64,000 nt of DNA from Nodularia sp. NIES-3585 (GTDB taxonomy: Bacteria > Cyanobacteriota > Cyanobacteriia > Cyanobacteriales > Nostocaceae), in contig NZ_BDUB01000001.1 in the NCBI RefSeq assembly GCF_002218065.1, positions 1,555,852 through 1,619,851 on the forward strand, given 5' to 3'. Within the stretch, counting starts at the first letter, position 1; each line of letters opens with the position of its first letter. The translations under genes were made by a program, and so were the position numbers. Under the pieces are notes generated by a model. That model saw nothing but the letters and a program-made list of their open reading frames with translations. It did not search any database and was not told where the DNA came from. This document shows, in pieces, positions 54,542-63,955 of this stretch.

Positions 54542-55699
54542 TTAAAAAATATCGGCGGGGTCGGCTGAGTTTAATTTACGCATGGCGATCGCACCGGAAA
54601 TCAAACACATTATAATTGTTAGAATTAGAACTAGAATTATCCGGTCAGGTGTCATAAATAATGGTAGCTTGGTGACGTTGCGGGTAAAAGCATACATAAC
54701 AAAAGAAACAAACCCACCAGGAATAAAACCGCAAATAGCTAATATTAATGCTTCTTGAAACACAACCAATAATAAGTAGGTATTAGGATAACCCATTGCC
54801 TTGAGTGTGGCATATTCAGGCAAGTGATCCATGACATCACTGTAAATGATTTGATAAACAATAATTACACCCACTAAAAAGCCGATGGTGACACCCAAGG
54901 AAAAGATAAAACCAATCGCGCCATTTTCTTGCCAATATTTTTTTTCAAAATCAATAAATTCTTGACGAGTGAAAACTTGCACATCATCATTCAGGTAAGA
55001 CTGTAAAGCTTTGGCGATTAAATCCGCATCACTACCAGGTTTGAGATTAATTAAACCTAAGTTAACTTGACCTGGTTGTTGTCCTGAAAAAATTCGCAAA
55101 TAGTTTTGGTCACTGGTAATCACACTACCATTAGCAACAAAAGAAGCGCCAACTTCGTATAAACCGCCAATTTTTACTTTACGTCCTTGCAGTTCTGTGG
55201 TAACAGATTTACCCTCAGATATTTGAGCGATCGCTTGTTCATATTTTCCACTAGAATTGCGATCAAATAACAGCGTATTGGGATATTTAATCTGCTCTAA
55301 TTTTTGATTAACTGCTGGCAAATTGAACGCAGGTTTTTCGGGATTAAAGCCAATTACTAAAATTGATTCATCCAGCTTCGTTTGGGGACTCTTCCAAACA
55401 CCTAAACGGACATACAAAGGATTAACAGACTCAACTTCAGACAAATTAGCAGCTTGAAGCAAACGACGACGGGGAAAACTACTAAGAAGACCCAAATTTT
55501 GGGCTTGCCGACTCACTAACACCACATCAGCTTGTAACAGTTCATGAAAGCGAGTATTACTATCATATAAAGCCGATTGAAAGCCTAACTGCATTAACAT
55601 CAAAAAATCAGCAAAAGTAATTCCACAAAGAGCAACTAAAAACCGCCCTTTTTGCTTCATTAATTGCCGCCAAGCCAAAGGAATTTTACGCTTAAACAT
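54542..55699 (-). CDS. devC: DevC-type ABC exporter permease
   Basis: A 385-residue MacB/FtsX-like permease: MFKRKIPLAWRQLMKQKGRFLVALCGITFADFLMLMQLG (N-terminal helix), a large periplasmic domain (about 45-255), then three helices with MDHLPEYATLKAMGY, the DevC hallmark. DevBCA-type exporters move glycolipids or other envelope material; the founding one lays down heterocyst glycolipids. It is 49 bp downstream of devB. No devA ATPase gene follows. Confidence 0.86.
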   Translation of the reverse strand: MFKRKIPLAWRQLMKQKGRFLVALCGITFADFLMLMQLGFQSALYDSNTRFHELLQADVVLVSRQAQNLGLLSSFPRRRLLQAANLSEVESVNPLYVRLGVWKSPQTKLDESILVIGFNPEKPAFNLPAVNQKLEQIKYPNTLLFDRNSSGKYEQAIAQISEGKSVTTELQGRKVKIGGLYEVGASFVANGSVITSDQNYLRIFSGQQPGQVNLGLINLKPGSDADLIAKALQSYLNDDVQVFTRQEFIDFEKKYWQENGAIGFIFSLGVTIGFLVGVIIVYQIIYSDVMDHLPEYATLKAMGYPNTYLLLVVFQEALILAICGFIPGGFVSFVMYAFTRNVTKLPLFMTPDRIILVLILTIIMCLISGAIAMRKLNSADPADIF

Positions 55700-55748
55700 A
55701 AGGATAATAACTAATGACCAATAATTTACCCTGAGCGTAGCCGAAGGG

Positions 55749-56960
55749 CTAAGGACTAACGACTATTTCCACATTCACCTGAAGATTGGTAAAGTTAGCC
55801 ACTTGTTTACTAGAAGTTTCATCTAAACGAATTTTGGCTTCAATTACTCTCGCATCTGTAGCTGCTGTTGGGTCACTATCTAAAACATCTTTCTTCGCTA
55901 CCTTCAAACCAATACGATCCACTGTGCCGCTTAATTCACCATCAAAAGCATTGCTAGGACTGGTAATAGTAGCAGTTTGACCAGGGCGAATTTTGCCAAT
56001 ATCACTTTCATAGATTTCGGCGATCGCATACATTTGATTAGTTTCCCCCAGTTCCACAATTCCTTCCTCACCGATGGTTTCACCGGGACGAGCTTGCACC
56101 CGCAGAATTTGACCAGCTTGGGGGGCGCGAATGTATGCTACATCCAGTTCAACTTGCATTTTTTCCACAGTGGCGATCGCACTATCGACTTCTGCTTGTG
56201 CTATGGCTACATCTGTAGGACGCACTTCAGATGTTTGCTCTAAAGTCGCTTTTGCTTCTTGAATCTGGGCGGTGAGAGTGCGTTGAGTTCTGCCTAAACT
56301 GGCTTTAGCACCATTTAACTCCTCTTGGGCGGTTCTGACAGTTAATCTGCGAGTATCTAGGTCTGAAGCCGAAATTGCACCTTGATTGTAAAGACTTTCA
56401 TAGCGGCGAAATTCCATCTCTGCATTTTGTAACTCAGCTTCTAGACGAGCATTTGTAGCTTCCTGGGTTTGGATTTCACCCTCTAACTGTGCTTGGAGAT
56501 TTCTCACAGTGGCTTCTTTGGCGGAGATTTCACCTTGTTTTGCACCAGCTTTCACCTGATTAAGACGTGAAATTGCTACTTGGACTTGTTGCTGTGCTTC
56601 CTTAAGATTAGCTTGCAAGCGATCGCGATTATCCAAAATAGCAATCACCTCACCCGCGCGGACTTGCTTCCCTTCATCAACCAATAATTCCGCCACACGA
56701 CTACCACCACTAGGATCAGTAGGAGCCGAAATTCTAATAATGTCACCGACTGGTTCCAATCGTCCCAGCGCATTCACCTTTGGCGTAACTGGCTGACTAA
56801 CCTGTGTGGAAACAACAGGAGTTTGTGTAGTTGTAGGACGAGTTACATAGACGACACCTGCTCCCATCGCCATCACAGAGGTAATACCCAAAGCGATTAA
56901 CCAACGCAAATTGGCTGGAAATAGAGACGACTTTCTAATTTCCTCAGAATTTCGCAACAT
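55749..56960 (-). CDS. devB: DevB-type membrane fusion protein
   Basis: A 403-residue adaptor with anchor helix (about 19-40), VNALGRLEPVGDIIRISAPT (a DevB-type opening), lipoyl half GKQVRAGEVIAILDNRD, a long coiled coil (about 110-250) and IRAPQAGQILRVQARPGETIG. It links the DevC permease to TolC in type I export. Co-directional with devC, 49 bp apart, so co-transcribed. Confidence 0.86.
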   Translation of the reverse strand: MLRNSEEIRKSSLFPANLRWLIALGITSVMAMGAGVVYVTRPTTTQTPVVSTQVSQPVTPKVNALGRLEPVGDIIRISAPTDPSGGSRVAELLVDEGKQVRAGEVIAILDNRDRLQANLKEAQQQVQVAISRLNQVKAGAKQGEISAKEATVRNLQAQLEGEIQTQEATNARLEAELQNAEMEFRRYESLYNQGAISASDLDTRRLTVRTAQEELNGAKASLGRTQRTLTAQIQEAKATLEQTSEVRPTDVAIAQAEVDSAIATVEKMQVELDVAYIRAPQAGQILRVQARPGETIGEEGIVELGETNQMYAIAEIYESDIGKIRPGQTATITSPSNAFDGELSGTVDRIGLKVAKKDVLDSDPTAATDARVIEAKIRLDETSSKQVANFTNLQVNVEIVVSP

Positions 56961-57074
56961 TCAATAGTTCCTTGTATAACAGTTTTAAATAATTCGTGAA
57001 ATCTTCTTGAAATCTTCTCTATCCTGTCCCCCTCCTCGCTTGCGGGGAGGGGCTAGGGGTGGGGTTTCCGGGGC

Positions 57075-58478
57075 TTAACTTTTATACTTCGCCCCTGATT
57101 CAACAAGCTGTTCATACTTAAAGAAACCAGAATTCAGAATACCGCAAGGGTCATACTTGCGTTTCAAATCATTGACAGTAGACCAGTAATTACCGAATTG
57201 CGATCGCCATCTTGGCAAATCAAAATCCGCCCAAGTCGCCATATATCTTTTACCACCCATTTGCAAACCCAAATCAGTCAGTAAATTTAACTGCTCCAGC
57301 ACAGGTTGAACCTGAGCTTTCGGAATAGTCGGATACATTCCCAAACCTATAATTAAATCATCATCAGGTAAAGGAAACATTGGCATTTTATGCTTATCAG
57401 AATTGAGACAAAATGAACCCACAGGAACAGTGCGGAAATCAACAAACCCAGGTAAACGTGCGAGAGCAATATCAATAAATTCTTTGGCTCTAGACCCTGG
57501 TAAAAGTACATCGATCCAAGCATTAGCAGTATTTACAGGATGAGGAACTTGTCCTAATGGTTGAATGAACTGCTCAAAAGTCAAGTCTTCTGTGTGGACA
57601 TGACGATAAAAATTTAAATTAGAAAGCAATTCGGCATCATTTATCTCATGCACAGAATCAACTTCTATAGTAATTTGCATCCTATAAAACCATTGAATTA
57701 ACGGTTTTATCTGACTTTCTTTCCTACTTATGCCTTGTAAACAGGGTGAAAATAAAGATACTAAACCATCTATTTTACCTTCTGAAACCAGACGACGTGC
57801 ATCATGTAAAAGCTGATCTAAATCGTCATAGCAAAGAAAATAACTGCGAGTGTAAGGGCGATATTTCCTCAAGCGATTTTTGACTTTAGTGATGATACCA
57901 AACTGACCATAACCACAAAGAACGTGATTAAAAAGTTCGCTATTTTCTTCTGGCGTACACCAAACAATATCACCAGTACCCGTGACAACTTCCAAACCCA
58001 AACAATTGTCAGCTTGAGAACCGTAACGAAAAGAACTCAAACCCAAACCAGCCGCAGACAGGGTTCCCCCCAAAGTAACTTCAAAGTTATTCGTAAGGAC
58101 AGGCGGAATTACACCATGAGAAATAGCAGTATCAACAACTTGCTTCCAAGTCACACCAGGATCAGCTTGAAACCAAAGTTCATTAGGATGAAATTCATCA
58201 ATTTGATTGAGACTCCTCATATCTAAAAGAATGCCATCTTGATTCAAGGATTGACCACTTAAAGAATGTCCCGCAGCCCGTGAAGAAATTGTTAAACCTT
58301 GTTTAGCAGCATATTTAATTGCTTCAGCAACATCACTCGAATTTTGGGGAAAAATCAAAATTTGAGGCTGTCTTTGAATAATGTTGCCAAAATCATGAGA
58401 AACCGCTTCTAACTCTGATTCTTTATTACTAACTTGCCCAGAAATAATCTGTTTTAAATCGGTGATGACTTTGTTCAT
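57075..58478 (-). CDS. FAD-linked oxidase (PCMH-type)
   Basis: 467 residues. The PCMH FAD-binding domain is FPQNSSDVAEAIKYAAKQGLTISSRAAGHSLSGQSLNQDGILLDMRSL (about 39-87); the GHS position carries no bicovalent Cys nearby except in later segments. TLGGTLSAAGLGLSSFRYGSQADN follows. The C-terminus has PCGILNSGFFKYE, typical of glycolate oxidase/cytokinin dehydrogenase-like enzymes. Likely oxidises an alcohol or amine. It lies at the end of the one-strand group with HemF and the Rieske enzymes. Confidence 0.8.
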   Translation of the reverse strand: MNKVITDLKQIISGQVSNKESELEAVSHDFGNIIQRQPQILIFPQNSSDVAEAIKYAAKQGLTISSRAAGHSLSGQSLNQDGILLDMRSLNQIDEFHPNELWFQADPGVTWKQVVDTAISHGVIPPVLTNNFEVTLGGTLSAAGLGLSSFRYGSQADNCLGLEVVTGTGDIVWCTPEENSELFNHVLCGYGQFGIITKVKNRLRKYRPYTRSYFLCYDDLDQLLHDARRLVSEGKIDGLVSLFSPCLQGISRKESQIKPLIQWFYRMQITIEVDSVHEINDAELLSNLNFYRHVHTEDLTFEQFIQPLGQVPHPVNTANAWIDVLLPGSRAKEFIDIALARLPGFVDFRTVPVGSFCLNSDKHKMPMFPLPDDDLIIGLGMYPTIPKAQVQPVLEQLNLLTDLGLQMGGKRYMATWADFDLPRWRSQFGNYWSTVNDLKRKYDPCGILNSGFFKYEQLVESGAKYKS

Positions 58479-58663
58479 TTTTTTCTATTGTAATTAAGAT
58501 TTTAATCGTTCGCGTAGCGTGCGCGCAGCGCATACCACTCCAGACGCAGAGTACACAGAGGAATAAAAAATAGGCATTTTAAACATATAACACCGACGAG
58601 AAAACTCTCTTATACCCTCTTCCCTTGGCGTTCTTTGCGTCTTTGCGGTTCGTTTCTCCAAAA

Positions 58664-59302
58664 TTAATTAAATACCCGCATTTTCAGCATCTTAAAGCCA
58701 ATCTTAAACAAATTAGGAATCAATCCCATAAAAGAAAGAACACAAGATATCACCTGAGAGACATTATTTTGAGTATCTATCTTAGCCCCCAACAAATTAT
58801 CTGCATTCCTTTCATACTTAAATACACAAACACAATCACCCTCAGCTTGTTTACTCAAAATTGCCGCCTTTATTCCCGGAAAAGCCCTTCTAGTAGCCTC
58901 TTGTTCCATCTCGCAGAACACACGACAAGGACTATCAAAACCGTATTCTTTGGCGATGGATAAAACCGGGCAAACTCTTTGAATTTCTAATGCAGCATCT
59001 GTGCCAGTTTGAGAAACATCTACCACATCCATGACAAAGCCCATCAATCCCAGTAACGGTGCAGCTTGGGTGAAACCTTTGGCTAAGGTATTGTTATCAA
59101 TGAAAGTACCCATCAACGCCTTTTGTTGTTCAGGATATTTTTCCATCATCTGTTCAAAAGCGGCTGCATCTCCTTTTTCTGCAACCAGATTTTTGTATTT
59201 GTGAAATCTCTTCCTAAACAAATTCACGGCTTTAGATTCATCTAGATTGATGATATCTTCCATGCGGAGATTTCCTGTAACCAGTTCCTTTTCTCTGCTC
59301 AT
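58664..59302 (-). CDS. small Cys-containing protein, ATC-hydrolase-like
   Basis: 212 residues from the ATG at 59302 (MSREKELVTGNLRMED); a longer frame begins at 59380. The core is VCPVLSIAKEYGFDSPCRVFCEMEQEATRRAFPGIKAAILSKQAEGDCVCVFKYER, which resembles the L-2-amino-thiazoline-4-carboxylate hydrolase/4-vinyl-reductase-like group in its C...C and EGD.C.F pattern. The N-terminal half is helical and not recognised. It sits between the FAD oxidase and HemF genes on the same strand. Confidence 0.45.
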   Translation of the reverse strand: MSREKELVTGNLRMEDIINLDESKAVNLFRKRFHKYKNLVAEKGDAAAFEQMMEKYPEQQKALMGTFIDNNTLAKGFTQAAPLLGLMGFVMDVVDVSQTGTDAALEIQRVCPVLSIAKEYGFDSPCRVFCEMEQEATRRAFPGIKAAILSKQAEGDCVCVFKYERNADNLLGAKIDTQNNVSQVISCVLSFMGLIPNLFKIGFKMLKMRVFN

Positions 59303-59343
59303 ATTTGTATACTTACATCTCATCACATCTGGCAAAAAATCAC

Positions 59344-59583
59344 TTACATACTTGAGTAAATGCAAAGAAAAATTATCCAAACCAGTACATACTTACAAGC
59401 ATTAAGAAAGGATAATGCAATGTCTATTTCTAGTTCGCTGGTAATATATGTATCTTGGGTTGTTTTATTCAAAGTGATGTTTTTTGACATTACCTGTAAT
59501 GGCTGTGTGTGGGTTTGGGAGCGCGTGTTGAATAAACTTTGGGCTATTGATTGTCTGATGTTAAATGATTGGGATTTTTTCAT
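59344..59583 (-). CDS. possible small protein between HemF and Cys protein
   Basis: A 79-residue ATG frame (MKKSQSFNIRQSIAQSLFNTRSQ ... LSFLNACKYVLVWIIFLCIYSSM) with a hydrophobic C-terminal helix. No ribosome site and no recognised family. It lies in the ~330-bp gap within the cluster. It could be a small membrane protein or precursor peptide, but chance is as likely. Confidence 0.25.
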   Translation of the reverse strand: MKKSQSFNIRQSIAQSLFNTRSQTHTQPLQVMSKNITLNKTTQDTYITSELEIDIALSFLNACKYVLVWIIFLCIYSSM

Positions 59584-59632
59584 TGCAGTGTCGTCTTTAT
59601 GAAAGTATCTATCAGTTGCAATCAACAAAAAT

Positions 59633-60637
59633 TTATAGCCACTCACGAGGATTTATTAAAACTTCTTTCAACATCGCTTCTTGGCTACCGGGGATTGGTT
59701 GATCGTCATATTCCCAGCTAGCAGCAGGAGGCATACAATTAAACACACTTTGCTGTTTTACCATACCGCTAGCTAGACCAAAACGAATCCCGCGATCGCA
59801 CGATAAGATAAACTCCACATAGCGCCCACGCACCAGATGTTGCCAATACTTATTTGCTTCTGTAAAAGACATATCTTTACGCCTTTCCAAAATGGGCATA
59901 TAAGCAGGGAGAAAAGCATTAGCACAATTTGTCACCAATGACAGCAGGTTTTCGTGATTTTCGTGATTTAAATTATCAAAGAAAATTCCACCTATACCTC
60001 GATGTTCGCCGCGATGTGGTATGTGGAAGTAGTCATCACAGGACTTTTTAAACCGGGGGTAATAAGCAGAATCATACTGATCACAAACATCTTTATGCAC
60101 CTGATGAAAATGAACTGCATCTTCCTCAAAAAGATATGCTGGTGTTAAATCAGCGCCACCACCAAACCACCAATACACAGGTTGGTTAGCATTCCGAATC
60201 TCGAAATAGCGATAGTTAACATGAGCAGTGGGAGCCATCGGGTTATGAGGATGGATGACAAAGCTAGAACCTGTAGCGAAAAAGCGGTTCCCTTGGCTGG
60301 TAGTCATTTTATCTGCTGCACCTGTAGCGAGAGCGCCTGATTTCTCAAAGGACATTCCCGGAGGTAATTCACCATCTATGGCTACATAATTAACTCCTAC
60401 CTTTTCCAACACGTTACCATTGTGCAGAACCCGGTCAATATATATAGCGTCTTCACTACTTTCACCAACCGTCCAAAGTCCCTGGCGATCGCGATTCCAA
60501 GACTGTTCAGAAAACTTCTTCCCATCTAACACTTCTAGCGCTTGGCAAGTATTATCAAACATCTGTCTGAAAAACTTATCAATTACCCCACGCATTGTTG
60601 GTTGTTGTGTCAAGGATTTTTCGAGGACATGGCTCAT
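59633..60637 (-). CDS. hemF: oxygen-dependent coproporphyrinogen III oxidase
   Basis: A 334-residue complete HemF. GVNYVAIDGELPPGM, FFATGSSFVIHPHNPMAPTAHVNYRYFE, WWFGGGADLTPAYLFEEDA and RGRYVEFILSCDRGIRFGL are all family signatures. It converts coproporphyrinogen III to protoporphyrinogen IX with O2 in heme and chlorophyll synthesis. Its setting, directly upstream of Cys/FAD enzyme genes and downstream of two Rieske oxygenases, is not the usual housekeeping one, so it could be a second, cluster-specific copy. The window does not show whether another exists. Confidence 0.93.
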   Translation of the reverse strand: MSHVLEKSLTQQPTMRGVIDKFFRQMFDNTCQALEVLDGKKFSEQSWNRDRQGLWTVGESSEDAIYIDRVLHNGNVLEKVGVNYVAIDGELPPGMSFEKSGALATGAADKMTTSQGNRFFATGSSFVIHPHNPMAPTAHVNYRYFEIRNANQPVYWWFGGGADLTPAYLFEEDAVHFHQVHKDVCDQYDSAYYPRFKKSCDDYFHIPHRGEHRGIGGIFFDNLNHENHENLLSLVTNCANAFLPAYMPILERRKDMSFTEANKYWQHLVRGRYVEFILSCDRGIRFGLASGMVKQQSVFNCMPPAASWEYDDQPIPGSQEAMLKEVLINPREWL

Positions 60638-60780
60638 AATTATCTCCCCACTATTAATGAAGTACGTCTATTTGCCCAAAATCATGAGTGCTACAAAACA
60701 AAGATAAATTTTTGATTTAAAAACCCTAAGCTTGCACCCAAAACAAATTCTAATTATCTGTTTTTACTCACACTAAAGCA

Positions 60781-61815
60781 TTAATTTGCATCAACCATTT
60801 GCTTCTGTTTATCCTCATTTGATGCCAAAGATTCAGCCTGAGACTTTTGTAGAAACTGCCGAAAAGTAATATCTAAAGCATCAGCCGCCACATGAAGTTC
60901 CTCAGATATTTGCGGCATTGATTGAGAGTTTAAACTTGAAACTACTACTGTGTCTTCTTGGGCTAATTTGTGGTCAATCTTTCTAAAGAAACCATCTAAC
61001 CAAGGCAGAGGTAAAATATTGCGATATAAAACGCGTTTAACACGAGTTCTATTTTCATCAATGGGCAGGTGAGCAACTAAAATGCCAAACTTGATATCAA
61101 ATCTGCTACCTCGACCGACACTAATTTCTGCGAGCGTAACATTAGGTAGATATAAAGTCAATTTTGTTTTCAATTCTGGTCGTCCACCAAGTAAAAAGTT
61201 CAAGAAACTTTTCGAGTTACCTAAAGATTCATAATTAACCTTTGCAACTGCACCCCAATCATATTTATCAACTTGATATTTAATAGTTTTATTGATGGGG
61301 ATTCTCTGACCAAAAGAATTTTTATGCACTGCAATCACATGGGTAAAATCAAGATTAGCTTCCATGAGACGAGCATAGTTAGCATTATCTATACCATCAT
61401 CGTATACAGGACGCATAGTCGAGACCATATATTCTGGAAAAGTTGGTAAAGGAGGACGTTCAGCTTCTGGTAAATCTCCATAAAACAGCCAGACAAAACC
61501 ATATTTTTCCTTGACTGGGTAGTGATCAACACGAGCTTTTTTAGGAATAGGCGTTTCAGTCCCATTAGAAGGAATTTCAACACATTGCCCATCAGCTTGA
61601 AACTTCCATCCATGATAAGGACAACGAAGACAATCTTTTTCAATCCAACCCAGAGAAAAAGCTGCACCGCGATGGGGACATTGATCATCCAAAGCTATTA
61701 TTTGTCCTTGAGAATTGCGATAAAGCACAAATCTCTTATTAAACATCAAAACCTGCTTTGGCTTATTAGTAATTGCCGAGCTAAATTCACAAGCATACCA
61801 AAAGTTCTTCAACAT
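60781..61815 (-). CDS. Rieske non-heme iron oxygenase
   Basis: 344 residues. Rieske cluster ligands C46, H48 (CPHRGAAF) and C65, H68 (CPYHGWKF); mononuclear iron facial triad region NLDFTHVIAVH (D156, H159, H164). The motif layout is that of ring-hydroxylating/PaO-like oxygenases that act on aromatic or tetrapyrrole-type substrates. No C-terminal membrane helix is seen, unlike plant pheophorbide oxygenase. A paralogue lies just upstream; both precede hemF on the same strand. Confidence 0.87.
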   Translation of the reverse strand: MLKNFWYACEFSSAITNKPKQVLMFNKRFVLYRNSQGQIIALDDQCPHRGAAFSLGWIEKDCLRCPYHGWKFQADGQCVEIPSNGTETPIPKKARVDHYPVKEKYGFVWLFYGDLPEAERPPLPTFPEYMVSTMRPVYDDGIDNANYARLMEANLDFTHVIAVHKNSFGQRIPINKTIKYQVDKYDWGAVAKVNYESLGNSKSFLNFLLGGRPELKTKLTLYLPNVTLAEISVGRGSRFDIKFGILVAHLPIDENRTRVKRVLYRNILPLPWLDGFFRKIDHKLAQEDTVVVSSLNSQSMPQISEELHVAADALDITFRQFLQKSQAESLASNEDKQKQMVDAN

Positions 61816-61934
61816 ATTTGTCTCCTATTCTTTTCAGATATCTTGTCTTAGCTGTAAAAAACCGCGCCGAATAACTTCCCGTCTTTAGCGGTTAGTTTTT
61901 CTTAATTGTTGTCCTCAAAGGTGAAAATTGAAAT

Positions 61935-62978
61935 TTAGTTCATCAATGAAGTGTAAGTAGGTTGTGATTTATATTGATGAGAATTCAACCCCCATCCCAT
62001 AGCTAAATATTTTTGGCGCATCTGACGATAAGCCAGAGTCAAAGCATCAGCAGGAACATGAACTTCAGTTAATAAATTATCAGGAATTAACTGTGGATTT
62101 TGGGACTCAGTTACTACCCTATCTTCTAAACCAACTTTATGATGAAACTTGATGAATAATCTATCTGCCCAAGAATAGGTAAAGAAATTACGCAGTTGAA
62201 TTCGTTTACTAATGGTTGTGTTCTCATCAACAGGCAGATGAATAGCATAGTTGATAATTTTGCCCCGACCAAAATCACTTTCAATTTTAGTTATGTTCGG
62301 TAAATAAAAGGTAGTTGTGGCATTCAGTTGTGTCTGTTTAGGTCGAAAGAAAGATTTAAATATGCCATTCTTAGGCTTAGTATAATTCTTGTAAATAATC
62401 TTGGTACTTATGCCCCAATCTTCATCTTTAACAACATAATCTTCCACCTTTGGATCTTGTGCAAATCCTGCGCCAAAAGAATTAGCATGAACTGCATAAA
62501 GATGGGCAGGATCAAGAGCATTTTCTATCACACGAGTGTAATTAGTTTTCATCCCGTATTCTACATAAATAGGATGCATTTTGGGGTCTTCATATTCTGG
62601 CAAGGGAGGAATTGGGGGGCATTTTTCTACGGGCAAATCTCCATAAAATAACCAGATGAAACCATATTTTTCTTGCACTGGGTAACTATTTATATTAGCT
62701 CTTTTCGGAATGGGTATACCAACTTCATTAGAAGGAACTTGCACACATTTTCCATCAGCTTGAAATTTCCATCCATGATAGGGACAACGGATACAGTTGT
62801 CTTCTAGCCATCCCATAGATAATGCTGCACCGCGATGAGAACACTGATCTTTTAATACAACTACTTGTCCTTGAGAATTGCGATAGAGGACAAACCTCTG
62901 ATTTAACATCGCAATTTGCTTCGGCTTTTTAGTCACAGCTGAACTAAATTCACAAGCGTACCAGAAGTTTTTTAGCAT
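61935..62978 (-). CDS. Rieske non-heme iron oxygenase, paralogue
   Basis: 347 residues from the ATG at 62978 (MLKNFWYACEFSSAV), which matches the paralogue's start; an upstream frame extension is not conserved. CSHRGAALSMGW and CPYHGWKF hold the Rieske ligands; ENALDPAHLYAVHANSFG holds the D/H/H iron site. Around half the residues match the Rieske protein at 60781-61815. First gene of the presumed cluster; its promoter lies in the gap shared with the RHH regulator. Confidence 0.87.
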   Translation of the reverse strand: MLKNFWYACEFSSAVTKKPKQIAMLNQRFVLYRNSQGQVVVLKDQCSHRGAALSMGWLEDNCIRCPYHGWKFQADGKCVQVPSNEVGIPIPKRANINSYPVQEKYGFIWLFYGDLPVEKCPPIPPLPEYEDPKMHPIYVEYGMKTNYTRVIENALDPAHLYAVHANSFGAGFAQDPKVEDYVVKDEDWGISTKIIYKNYTKPKNGIFKSFFRPKQTQLNATTTFYLPNITKIESDFGRGKIINYAIHLPVDENTTISKRIQLRNFFTYSWADRLFIKFHHKVGLEDRVVTESQNPQLIPDNLLTEVHVPADALTLAYRQMRQKYLAMGWGLNSHQYKSQPTYTSLMN

Positions 62979-63336
62979 CCCTAATTTCCTAAACCTGGAA
63001 TAAAAGTTTTTATTTATACTGAATTGCGGTTGAAGAAGACGGAGTTTCTGAAGCTGTGGCAAAATCTAACTGAACTTTTGGCTTGTAGTGAGTCCCTTAG
63101 CGCTTAAAGATTTTTTCGAGTATTTTGTGTGCTTGGTTGTACAACAATCATTTGGTTTTTTTTTGTTAAAAGTATTCATTGCAGGGTAAATTAGCTAAAT
63201 TCAGGAAAATTTAGCGGCTATTCCGATTCTGATATGTTTTTTCACCATCTGACACTTTCTGGCTTCTATTGCCTTTGTTGTGTGTCACCCCTTGGAGAGA
63301 GTTACTTCTCTTTCTTTGGGTATAGGTGATACTATA

Positions 63337-63419
63337 CCAATGCATTGGTGCATTAGTCAACTAATGAATAATTTTCCCCGATGAACCATTACACCAATAA
63401 ACTAGTGAATAAGTTTATT
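63337..63419. promoter_or_regulatory. palindrome-rich operator region before RHH gene
   Basis: It contains a perfect 12-bp palindrome CCAATGCATTGG (63337-63348), CATTAGT-CA-ACTAATG (63351-63366), and AATAAACT...AGTTTATT (63396-63419). ACTAATGAATAA and ACTAGTGAATAA recur as direct repeats 41 bp apart (63360, 63401). This arrangement fits autoregulation by the RHH protein encoded 15 bp downstream, and possibly control of the divergent Rieske gene. Nothing else was recognised in 62979-63336. Confidence 0.55.
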
Positions 63420-63433
63420 AGCTGGAGTATAGT

Positions 63434-63643
63434 GTGGCACAAGGAGAAGCTTCTATTCGGGTTTACCTACCCCCTGATATCAAAGACAGATTTAAAACAA
63501 TTTGCTTTTTTAAGGGACTGAATATGTCTGACGTTTCGGCTGAACTTATTGAAGATTGGTTAGCTAAAAATGACATGGAACTACCAAATTCTCAGAAAAC
63601 CTCATCCGCGCCCACAATTAAAAAGAGTGATAAGTCAGCATGA
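63434..63643 (+). CDS. ribbon-helix-helix (CopG/ParG-like) regulator
   Basis: 69 residues. GEASIRVYLPPDIKDRFKTICFFKGLNMSDVSAELIEDWLAKND is a classic RHH: a basic strand, then two helices. An Lys/Ser-rich tail follows. GTG start with GGAG six bases upstream. RHH dimers bind palindromic operators and repress their own gene; the palindromes just upstream are likely sites. Homologues also occur as plasmid partition or antitoxin partners; no toxin or ParA gene is in view. Confidence 0.8.
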   Translation: MAQGEASIRVYLPPDIKDRFKTICFFKGLNMSDVSAELIEDWLAKNDMELPNSQKTSSAPTIKKSDKSA

Positions 63644-63847
63644 TTCAAGAAAGTTGATTAAATAACCTGCACCTCTAATTCTGCTTGTGCTGGGGCTGTG
63701 TAGTTTCACCGGGGCTAGAGGTTGTCAAAGCAAACCTCTATGGTCTGCAAAAAATTGCCAAAATTTTTTGACTCATTTTGTAGCTAATGGGGTGACAACT
63801 ATGGTTGAAAACCCTATCTAGCCACAGTTGCACATATTAAAGTTATG

Positions 63848-63889
63848 AAAAAAAGTCCGGACTGTTTTTTGTCAACAGACCGAACTTAT
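63848..63889 (+). terminator. terminator-like hairpin
   Basis: AAGTCCGGACTGT (63854-63866) pairs with ACAGACCGAACTT (about 63877-63889) with two mismatches; alternatively AGTCCGGACT alone pairs between an A run and GTTTTTT. It lies about 200 bp after the RHH gene. Confidence 0.5.
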
Positions 63890-63955
63890 AGAAAATTTCA
63901 ACGTTTGGGTATTAAGTATCGGGTATTGACCTCCCTAGTCCCCCTTCTCTAGTAC

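Noticed and set aside
63434..63643. Plasmid partition locus (ParG with ParA)
   Set aside because: Only the RHH gene is visible; no ParA, replication gene or iterons besides the operator-like repeats.
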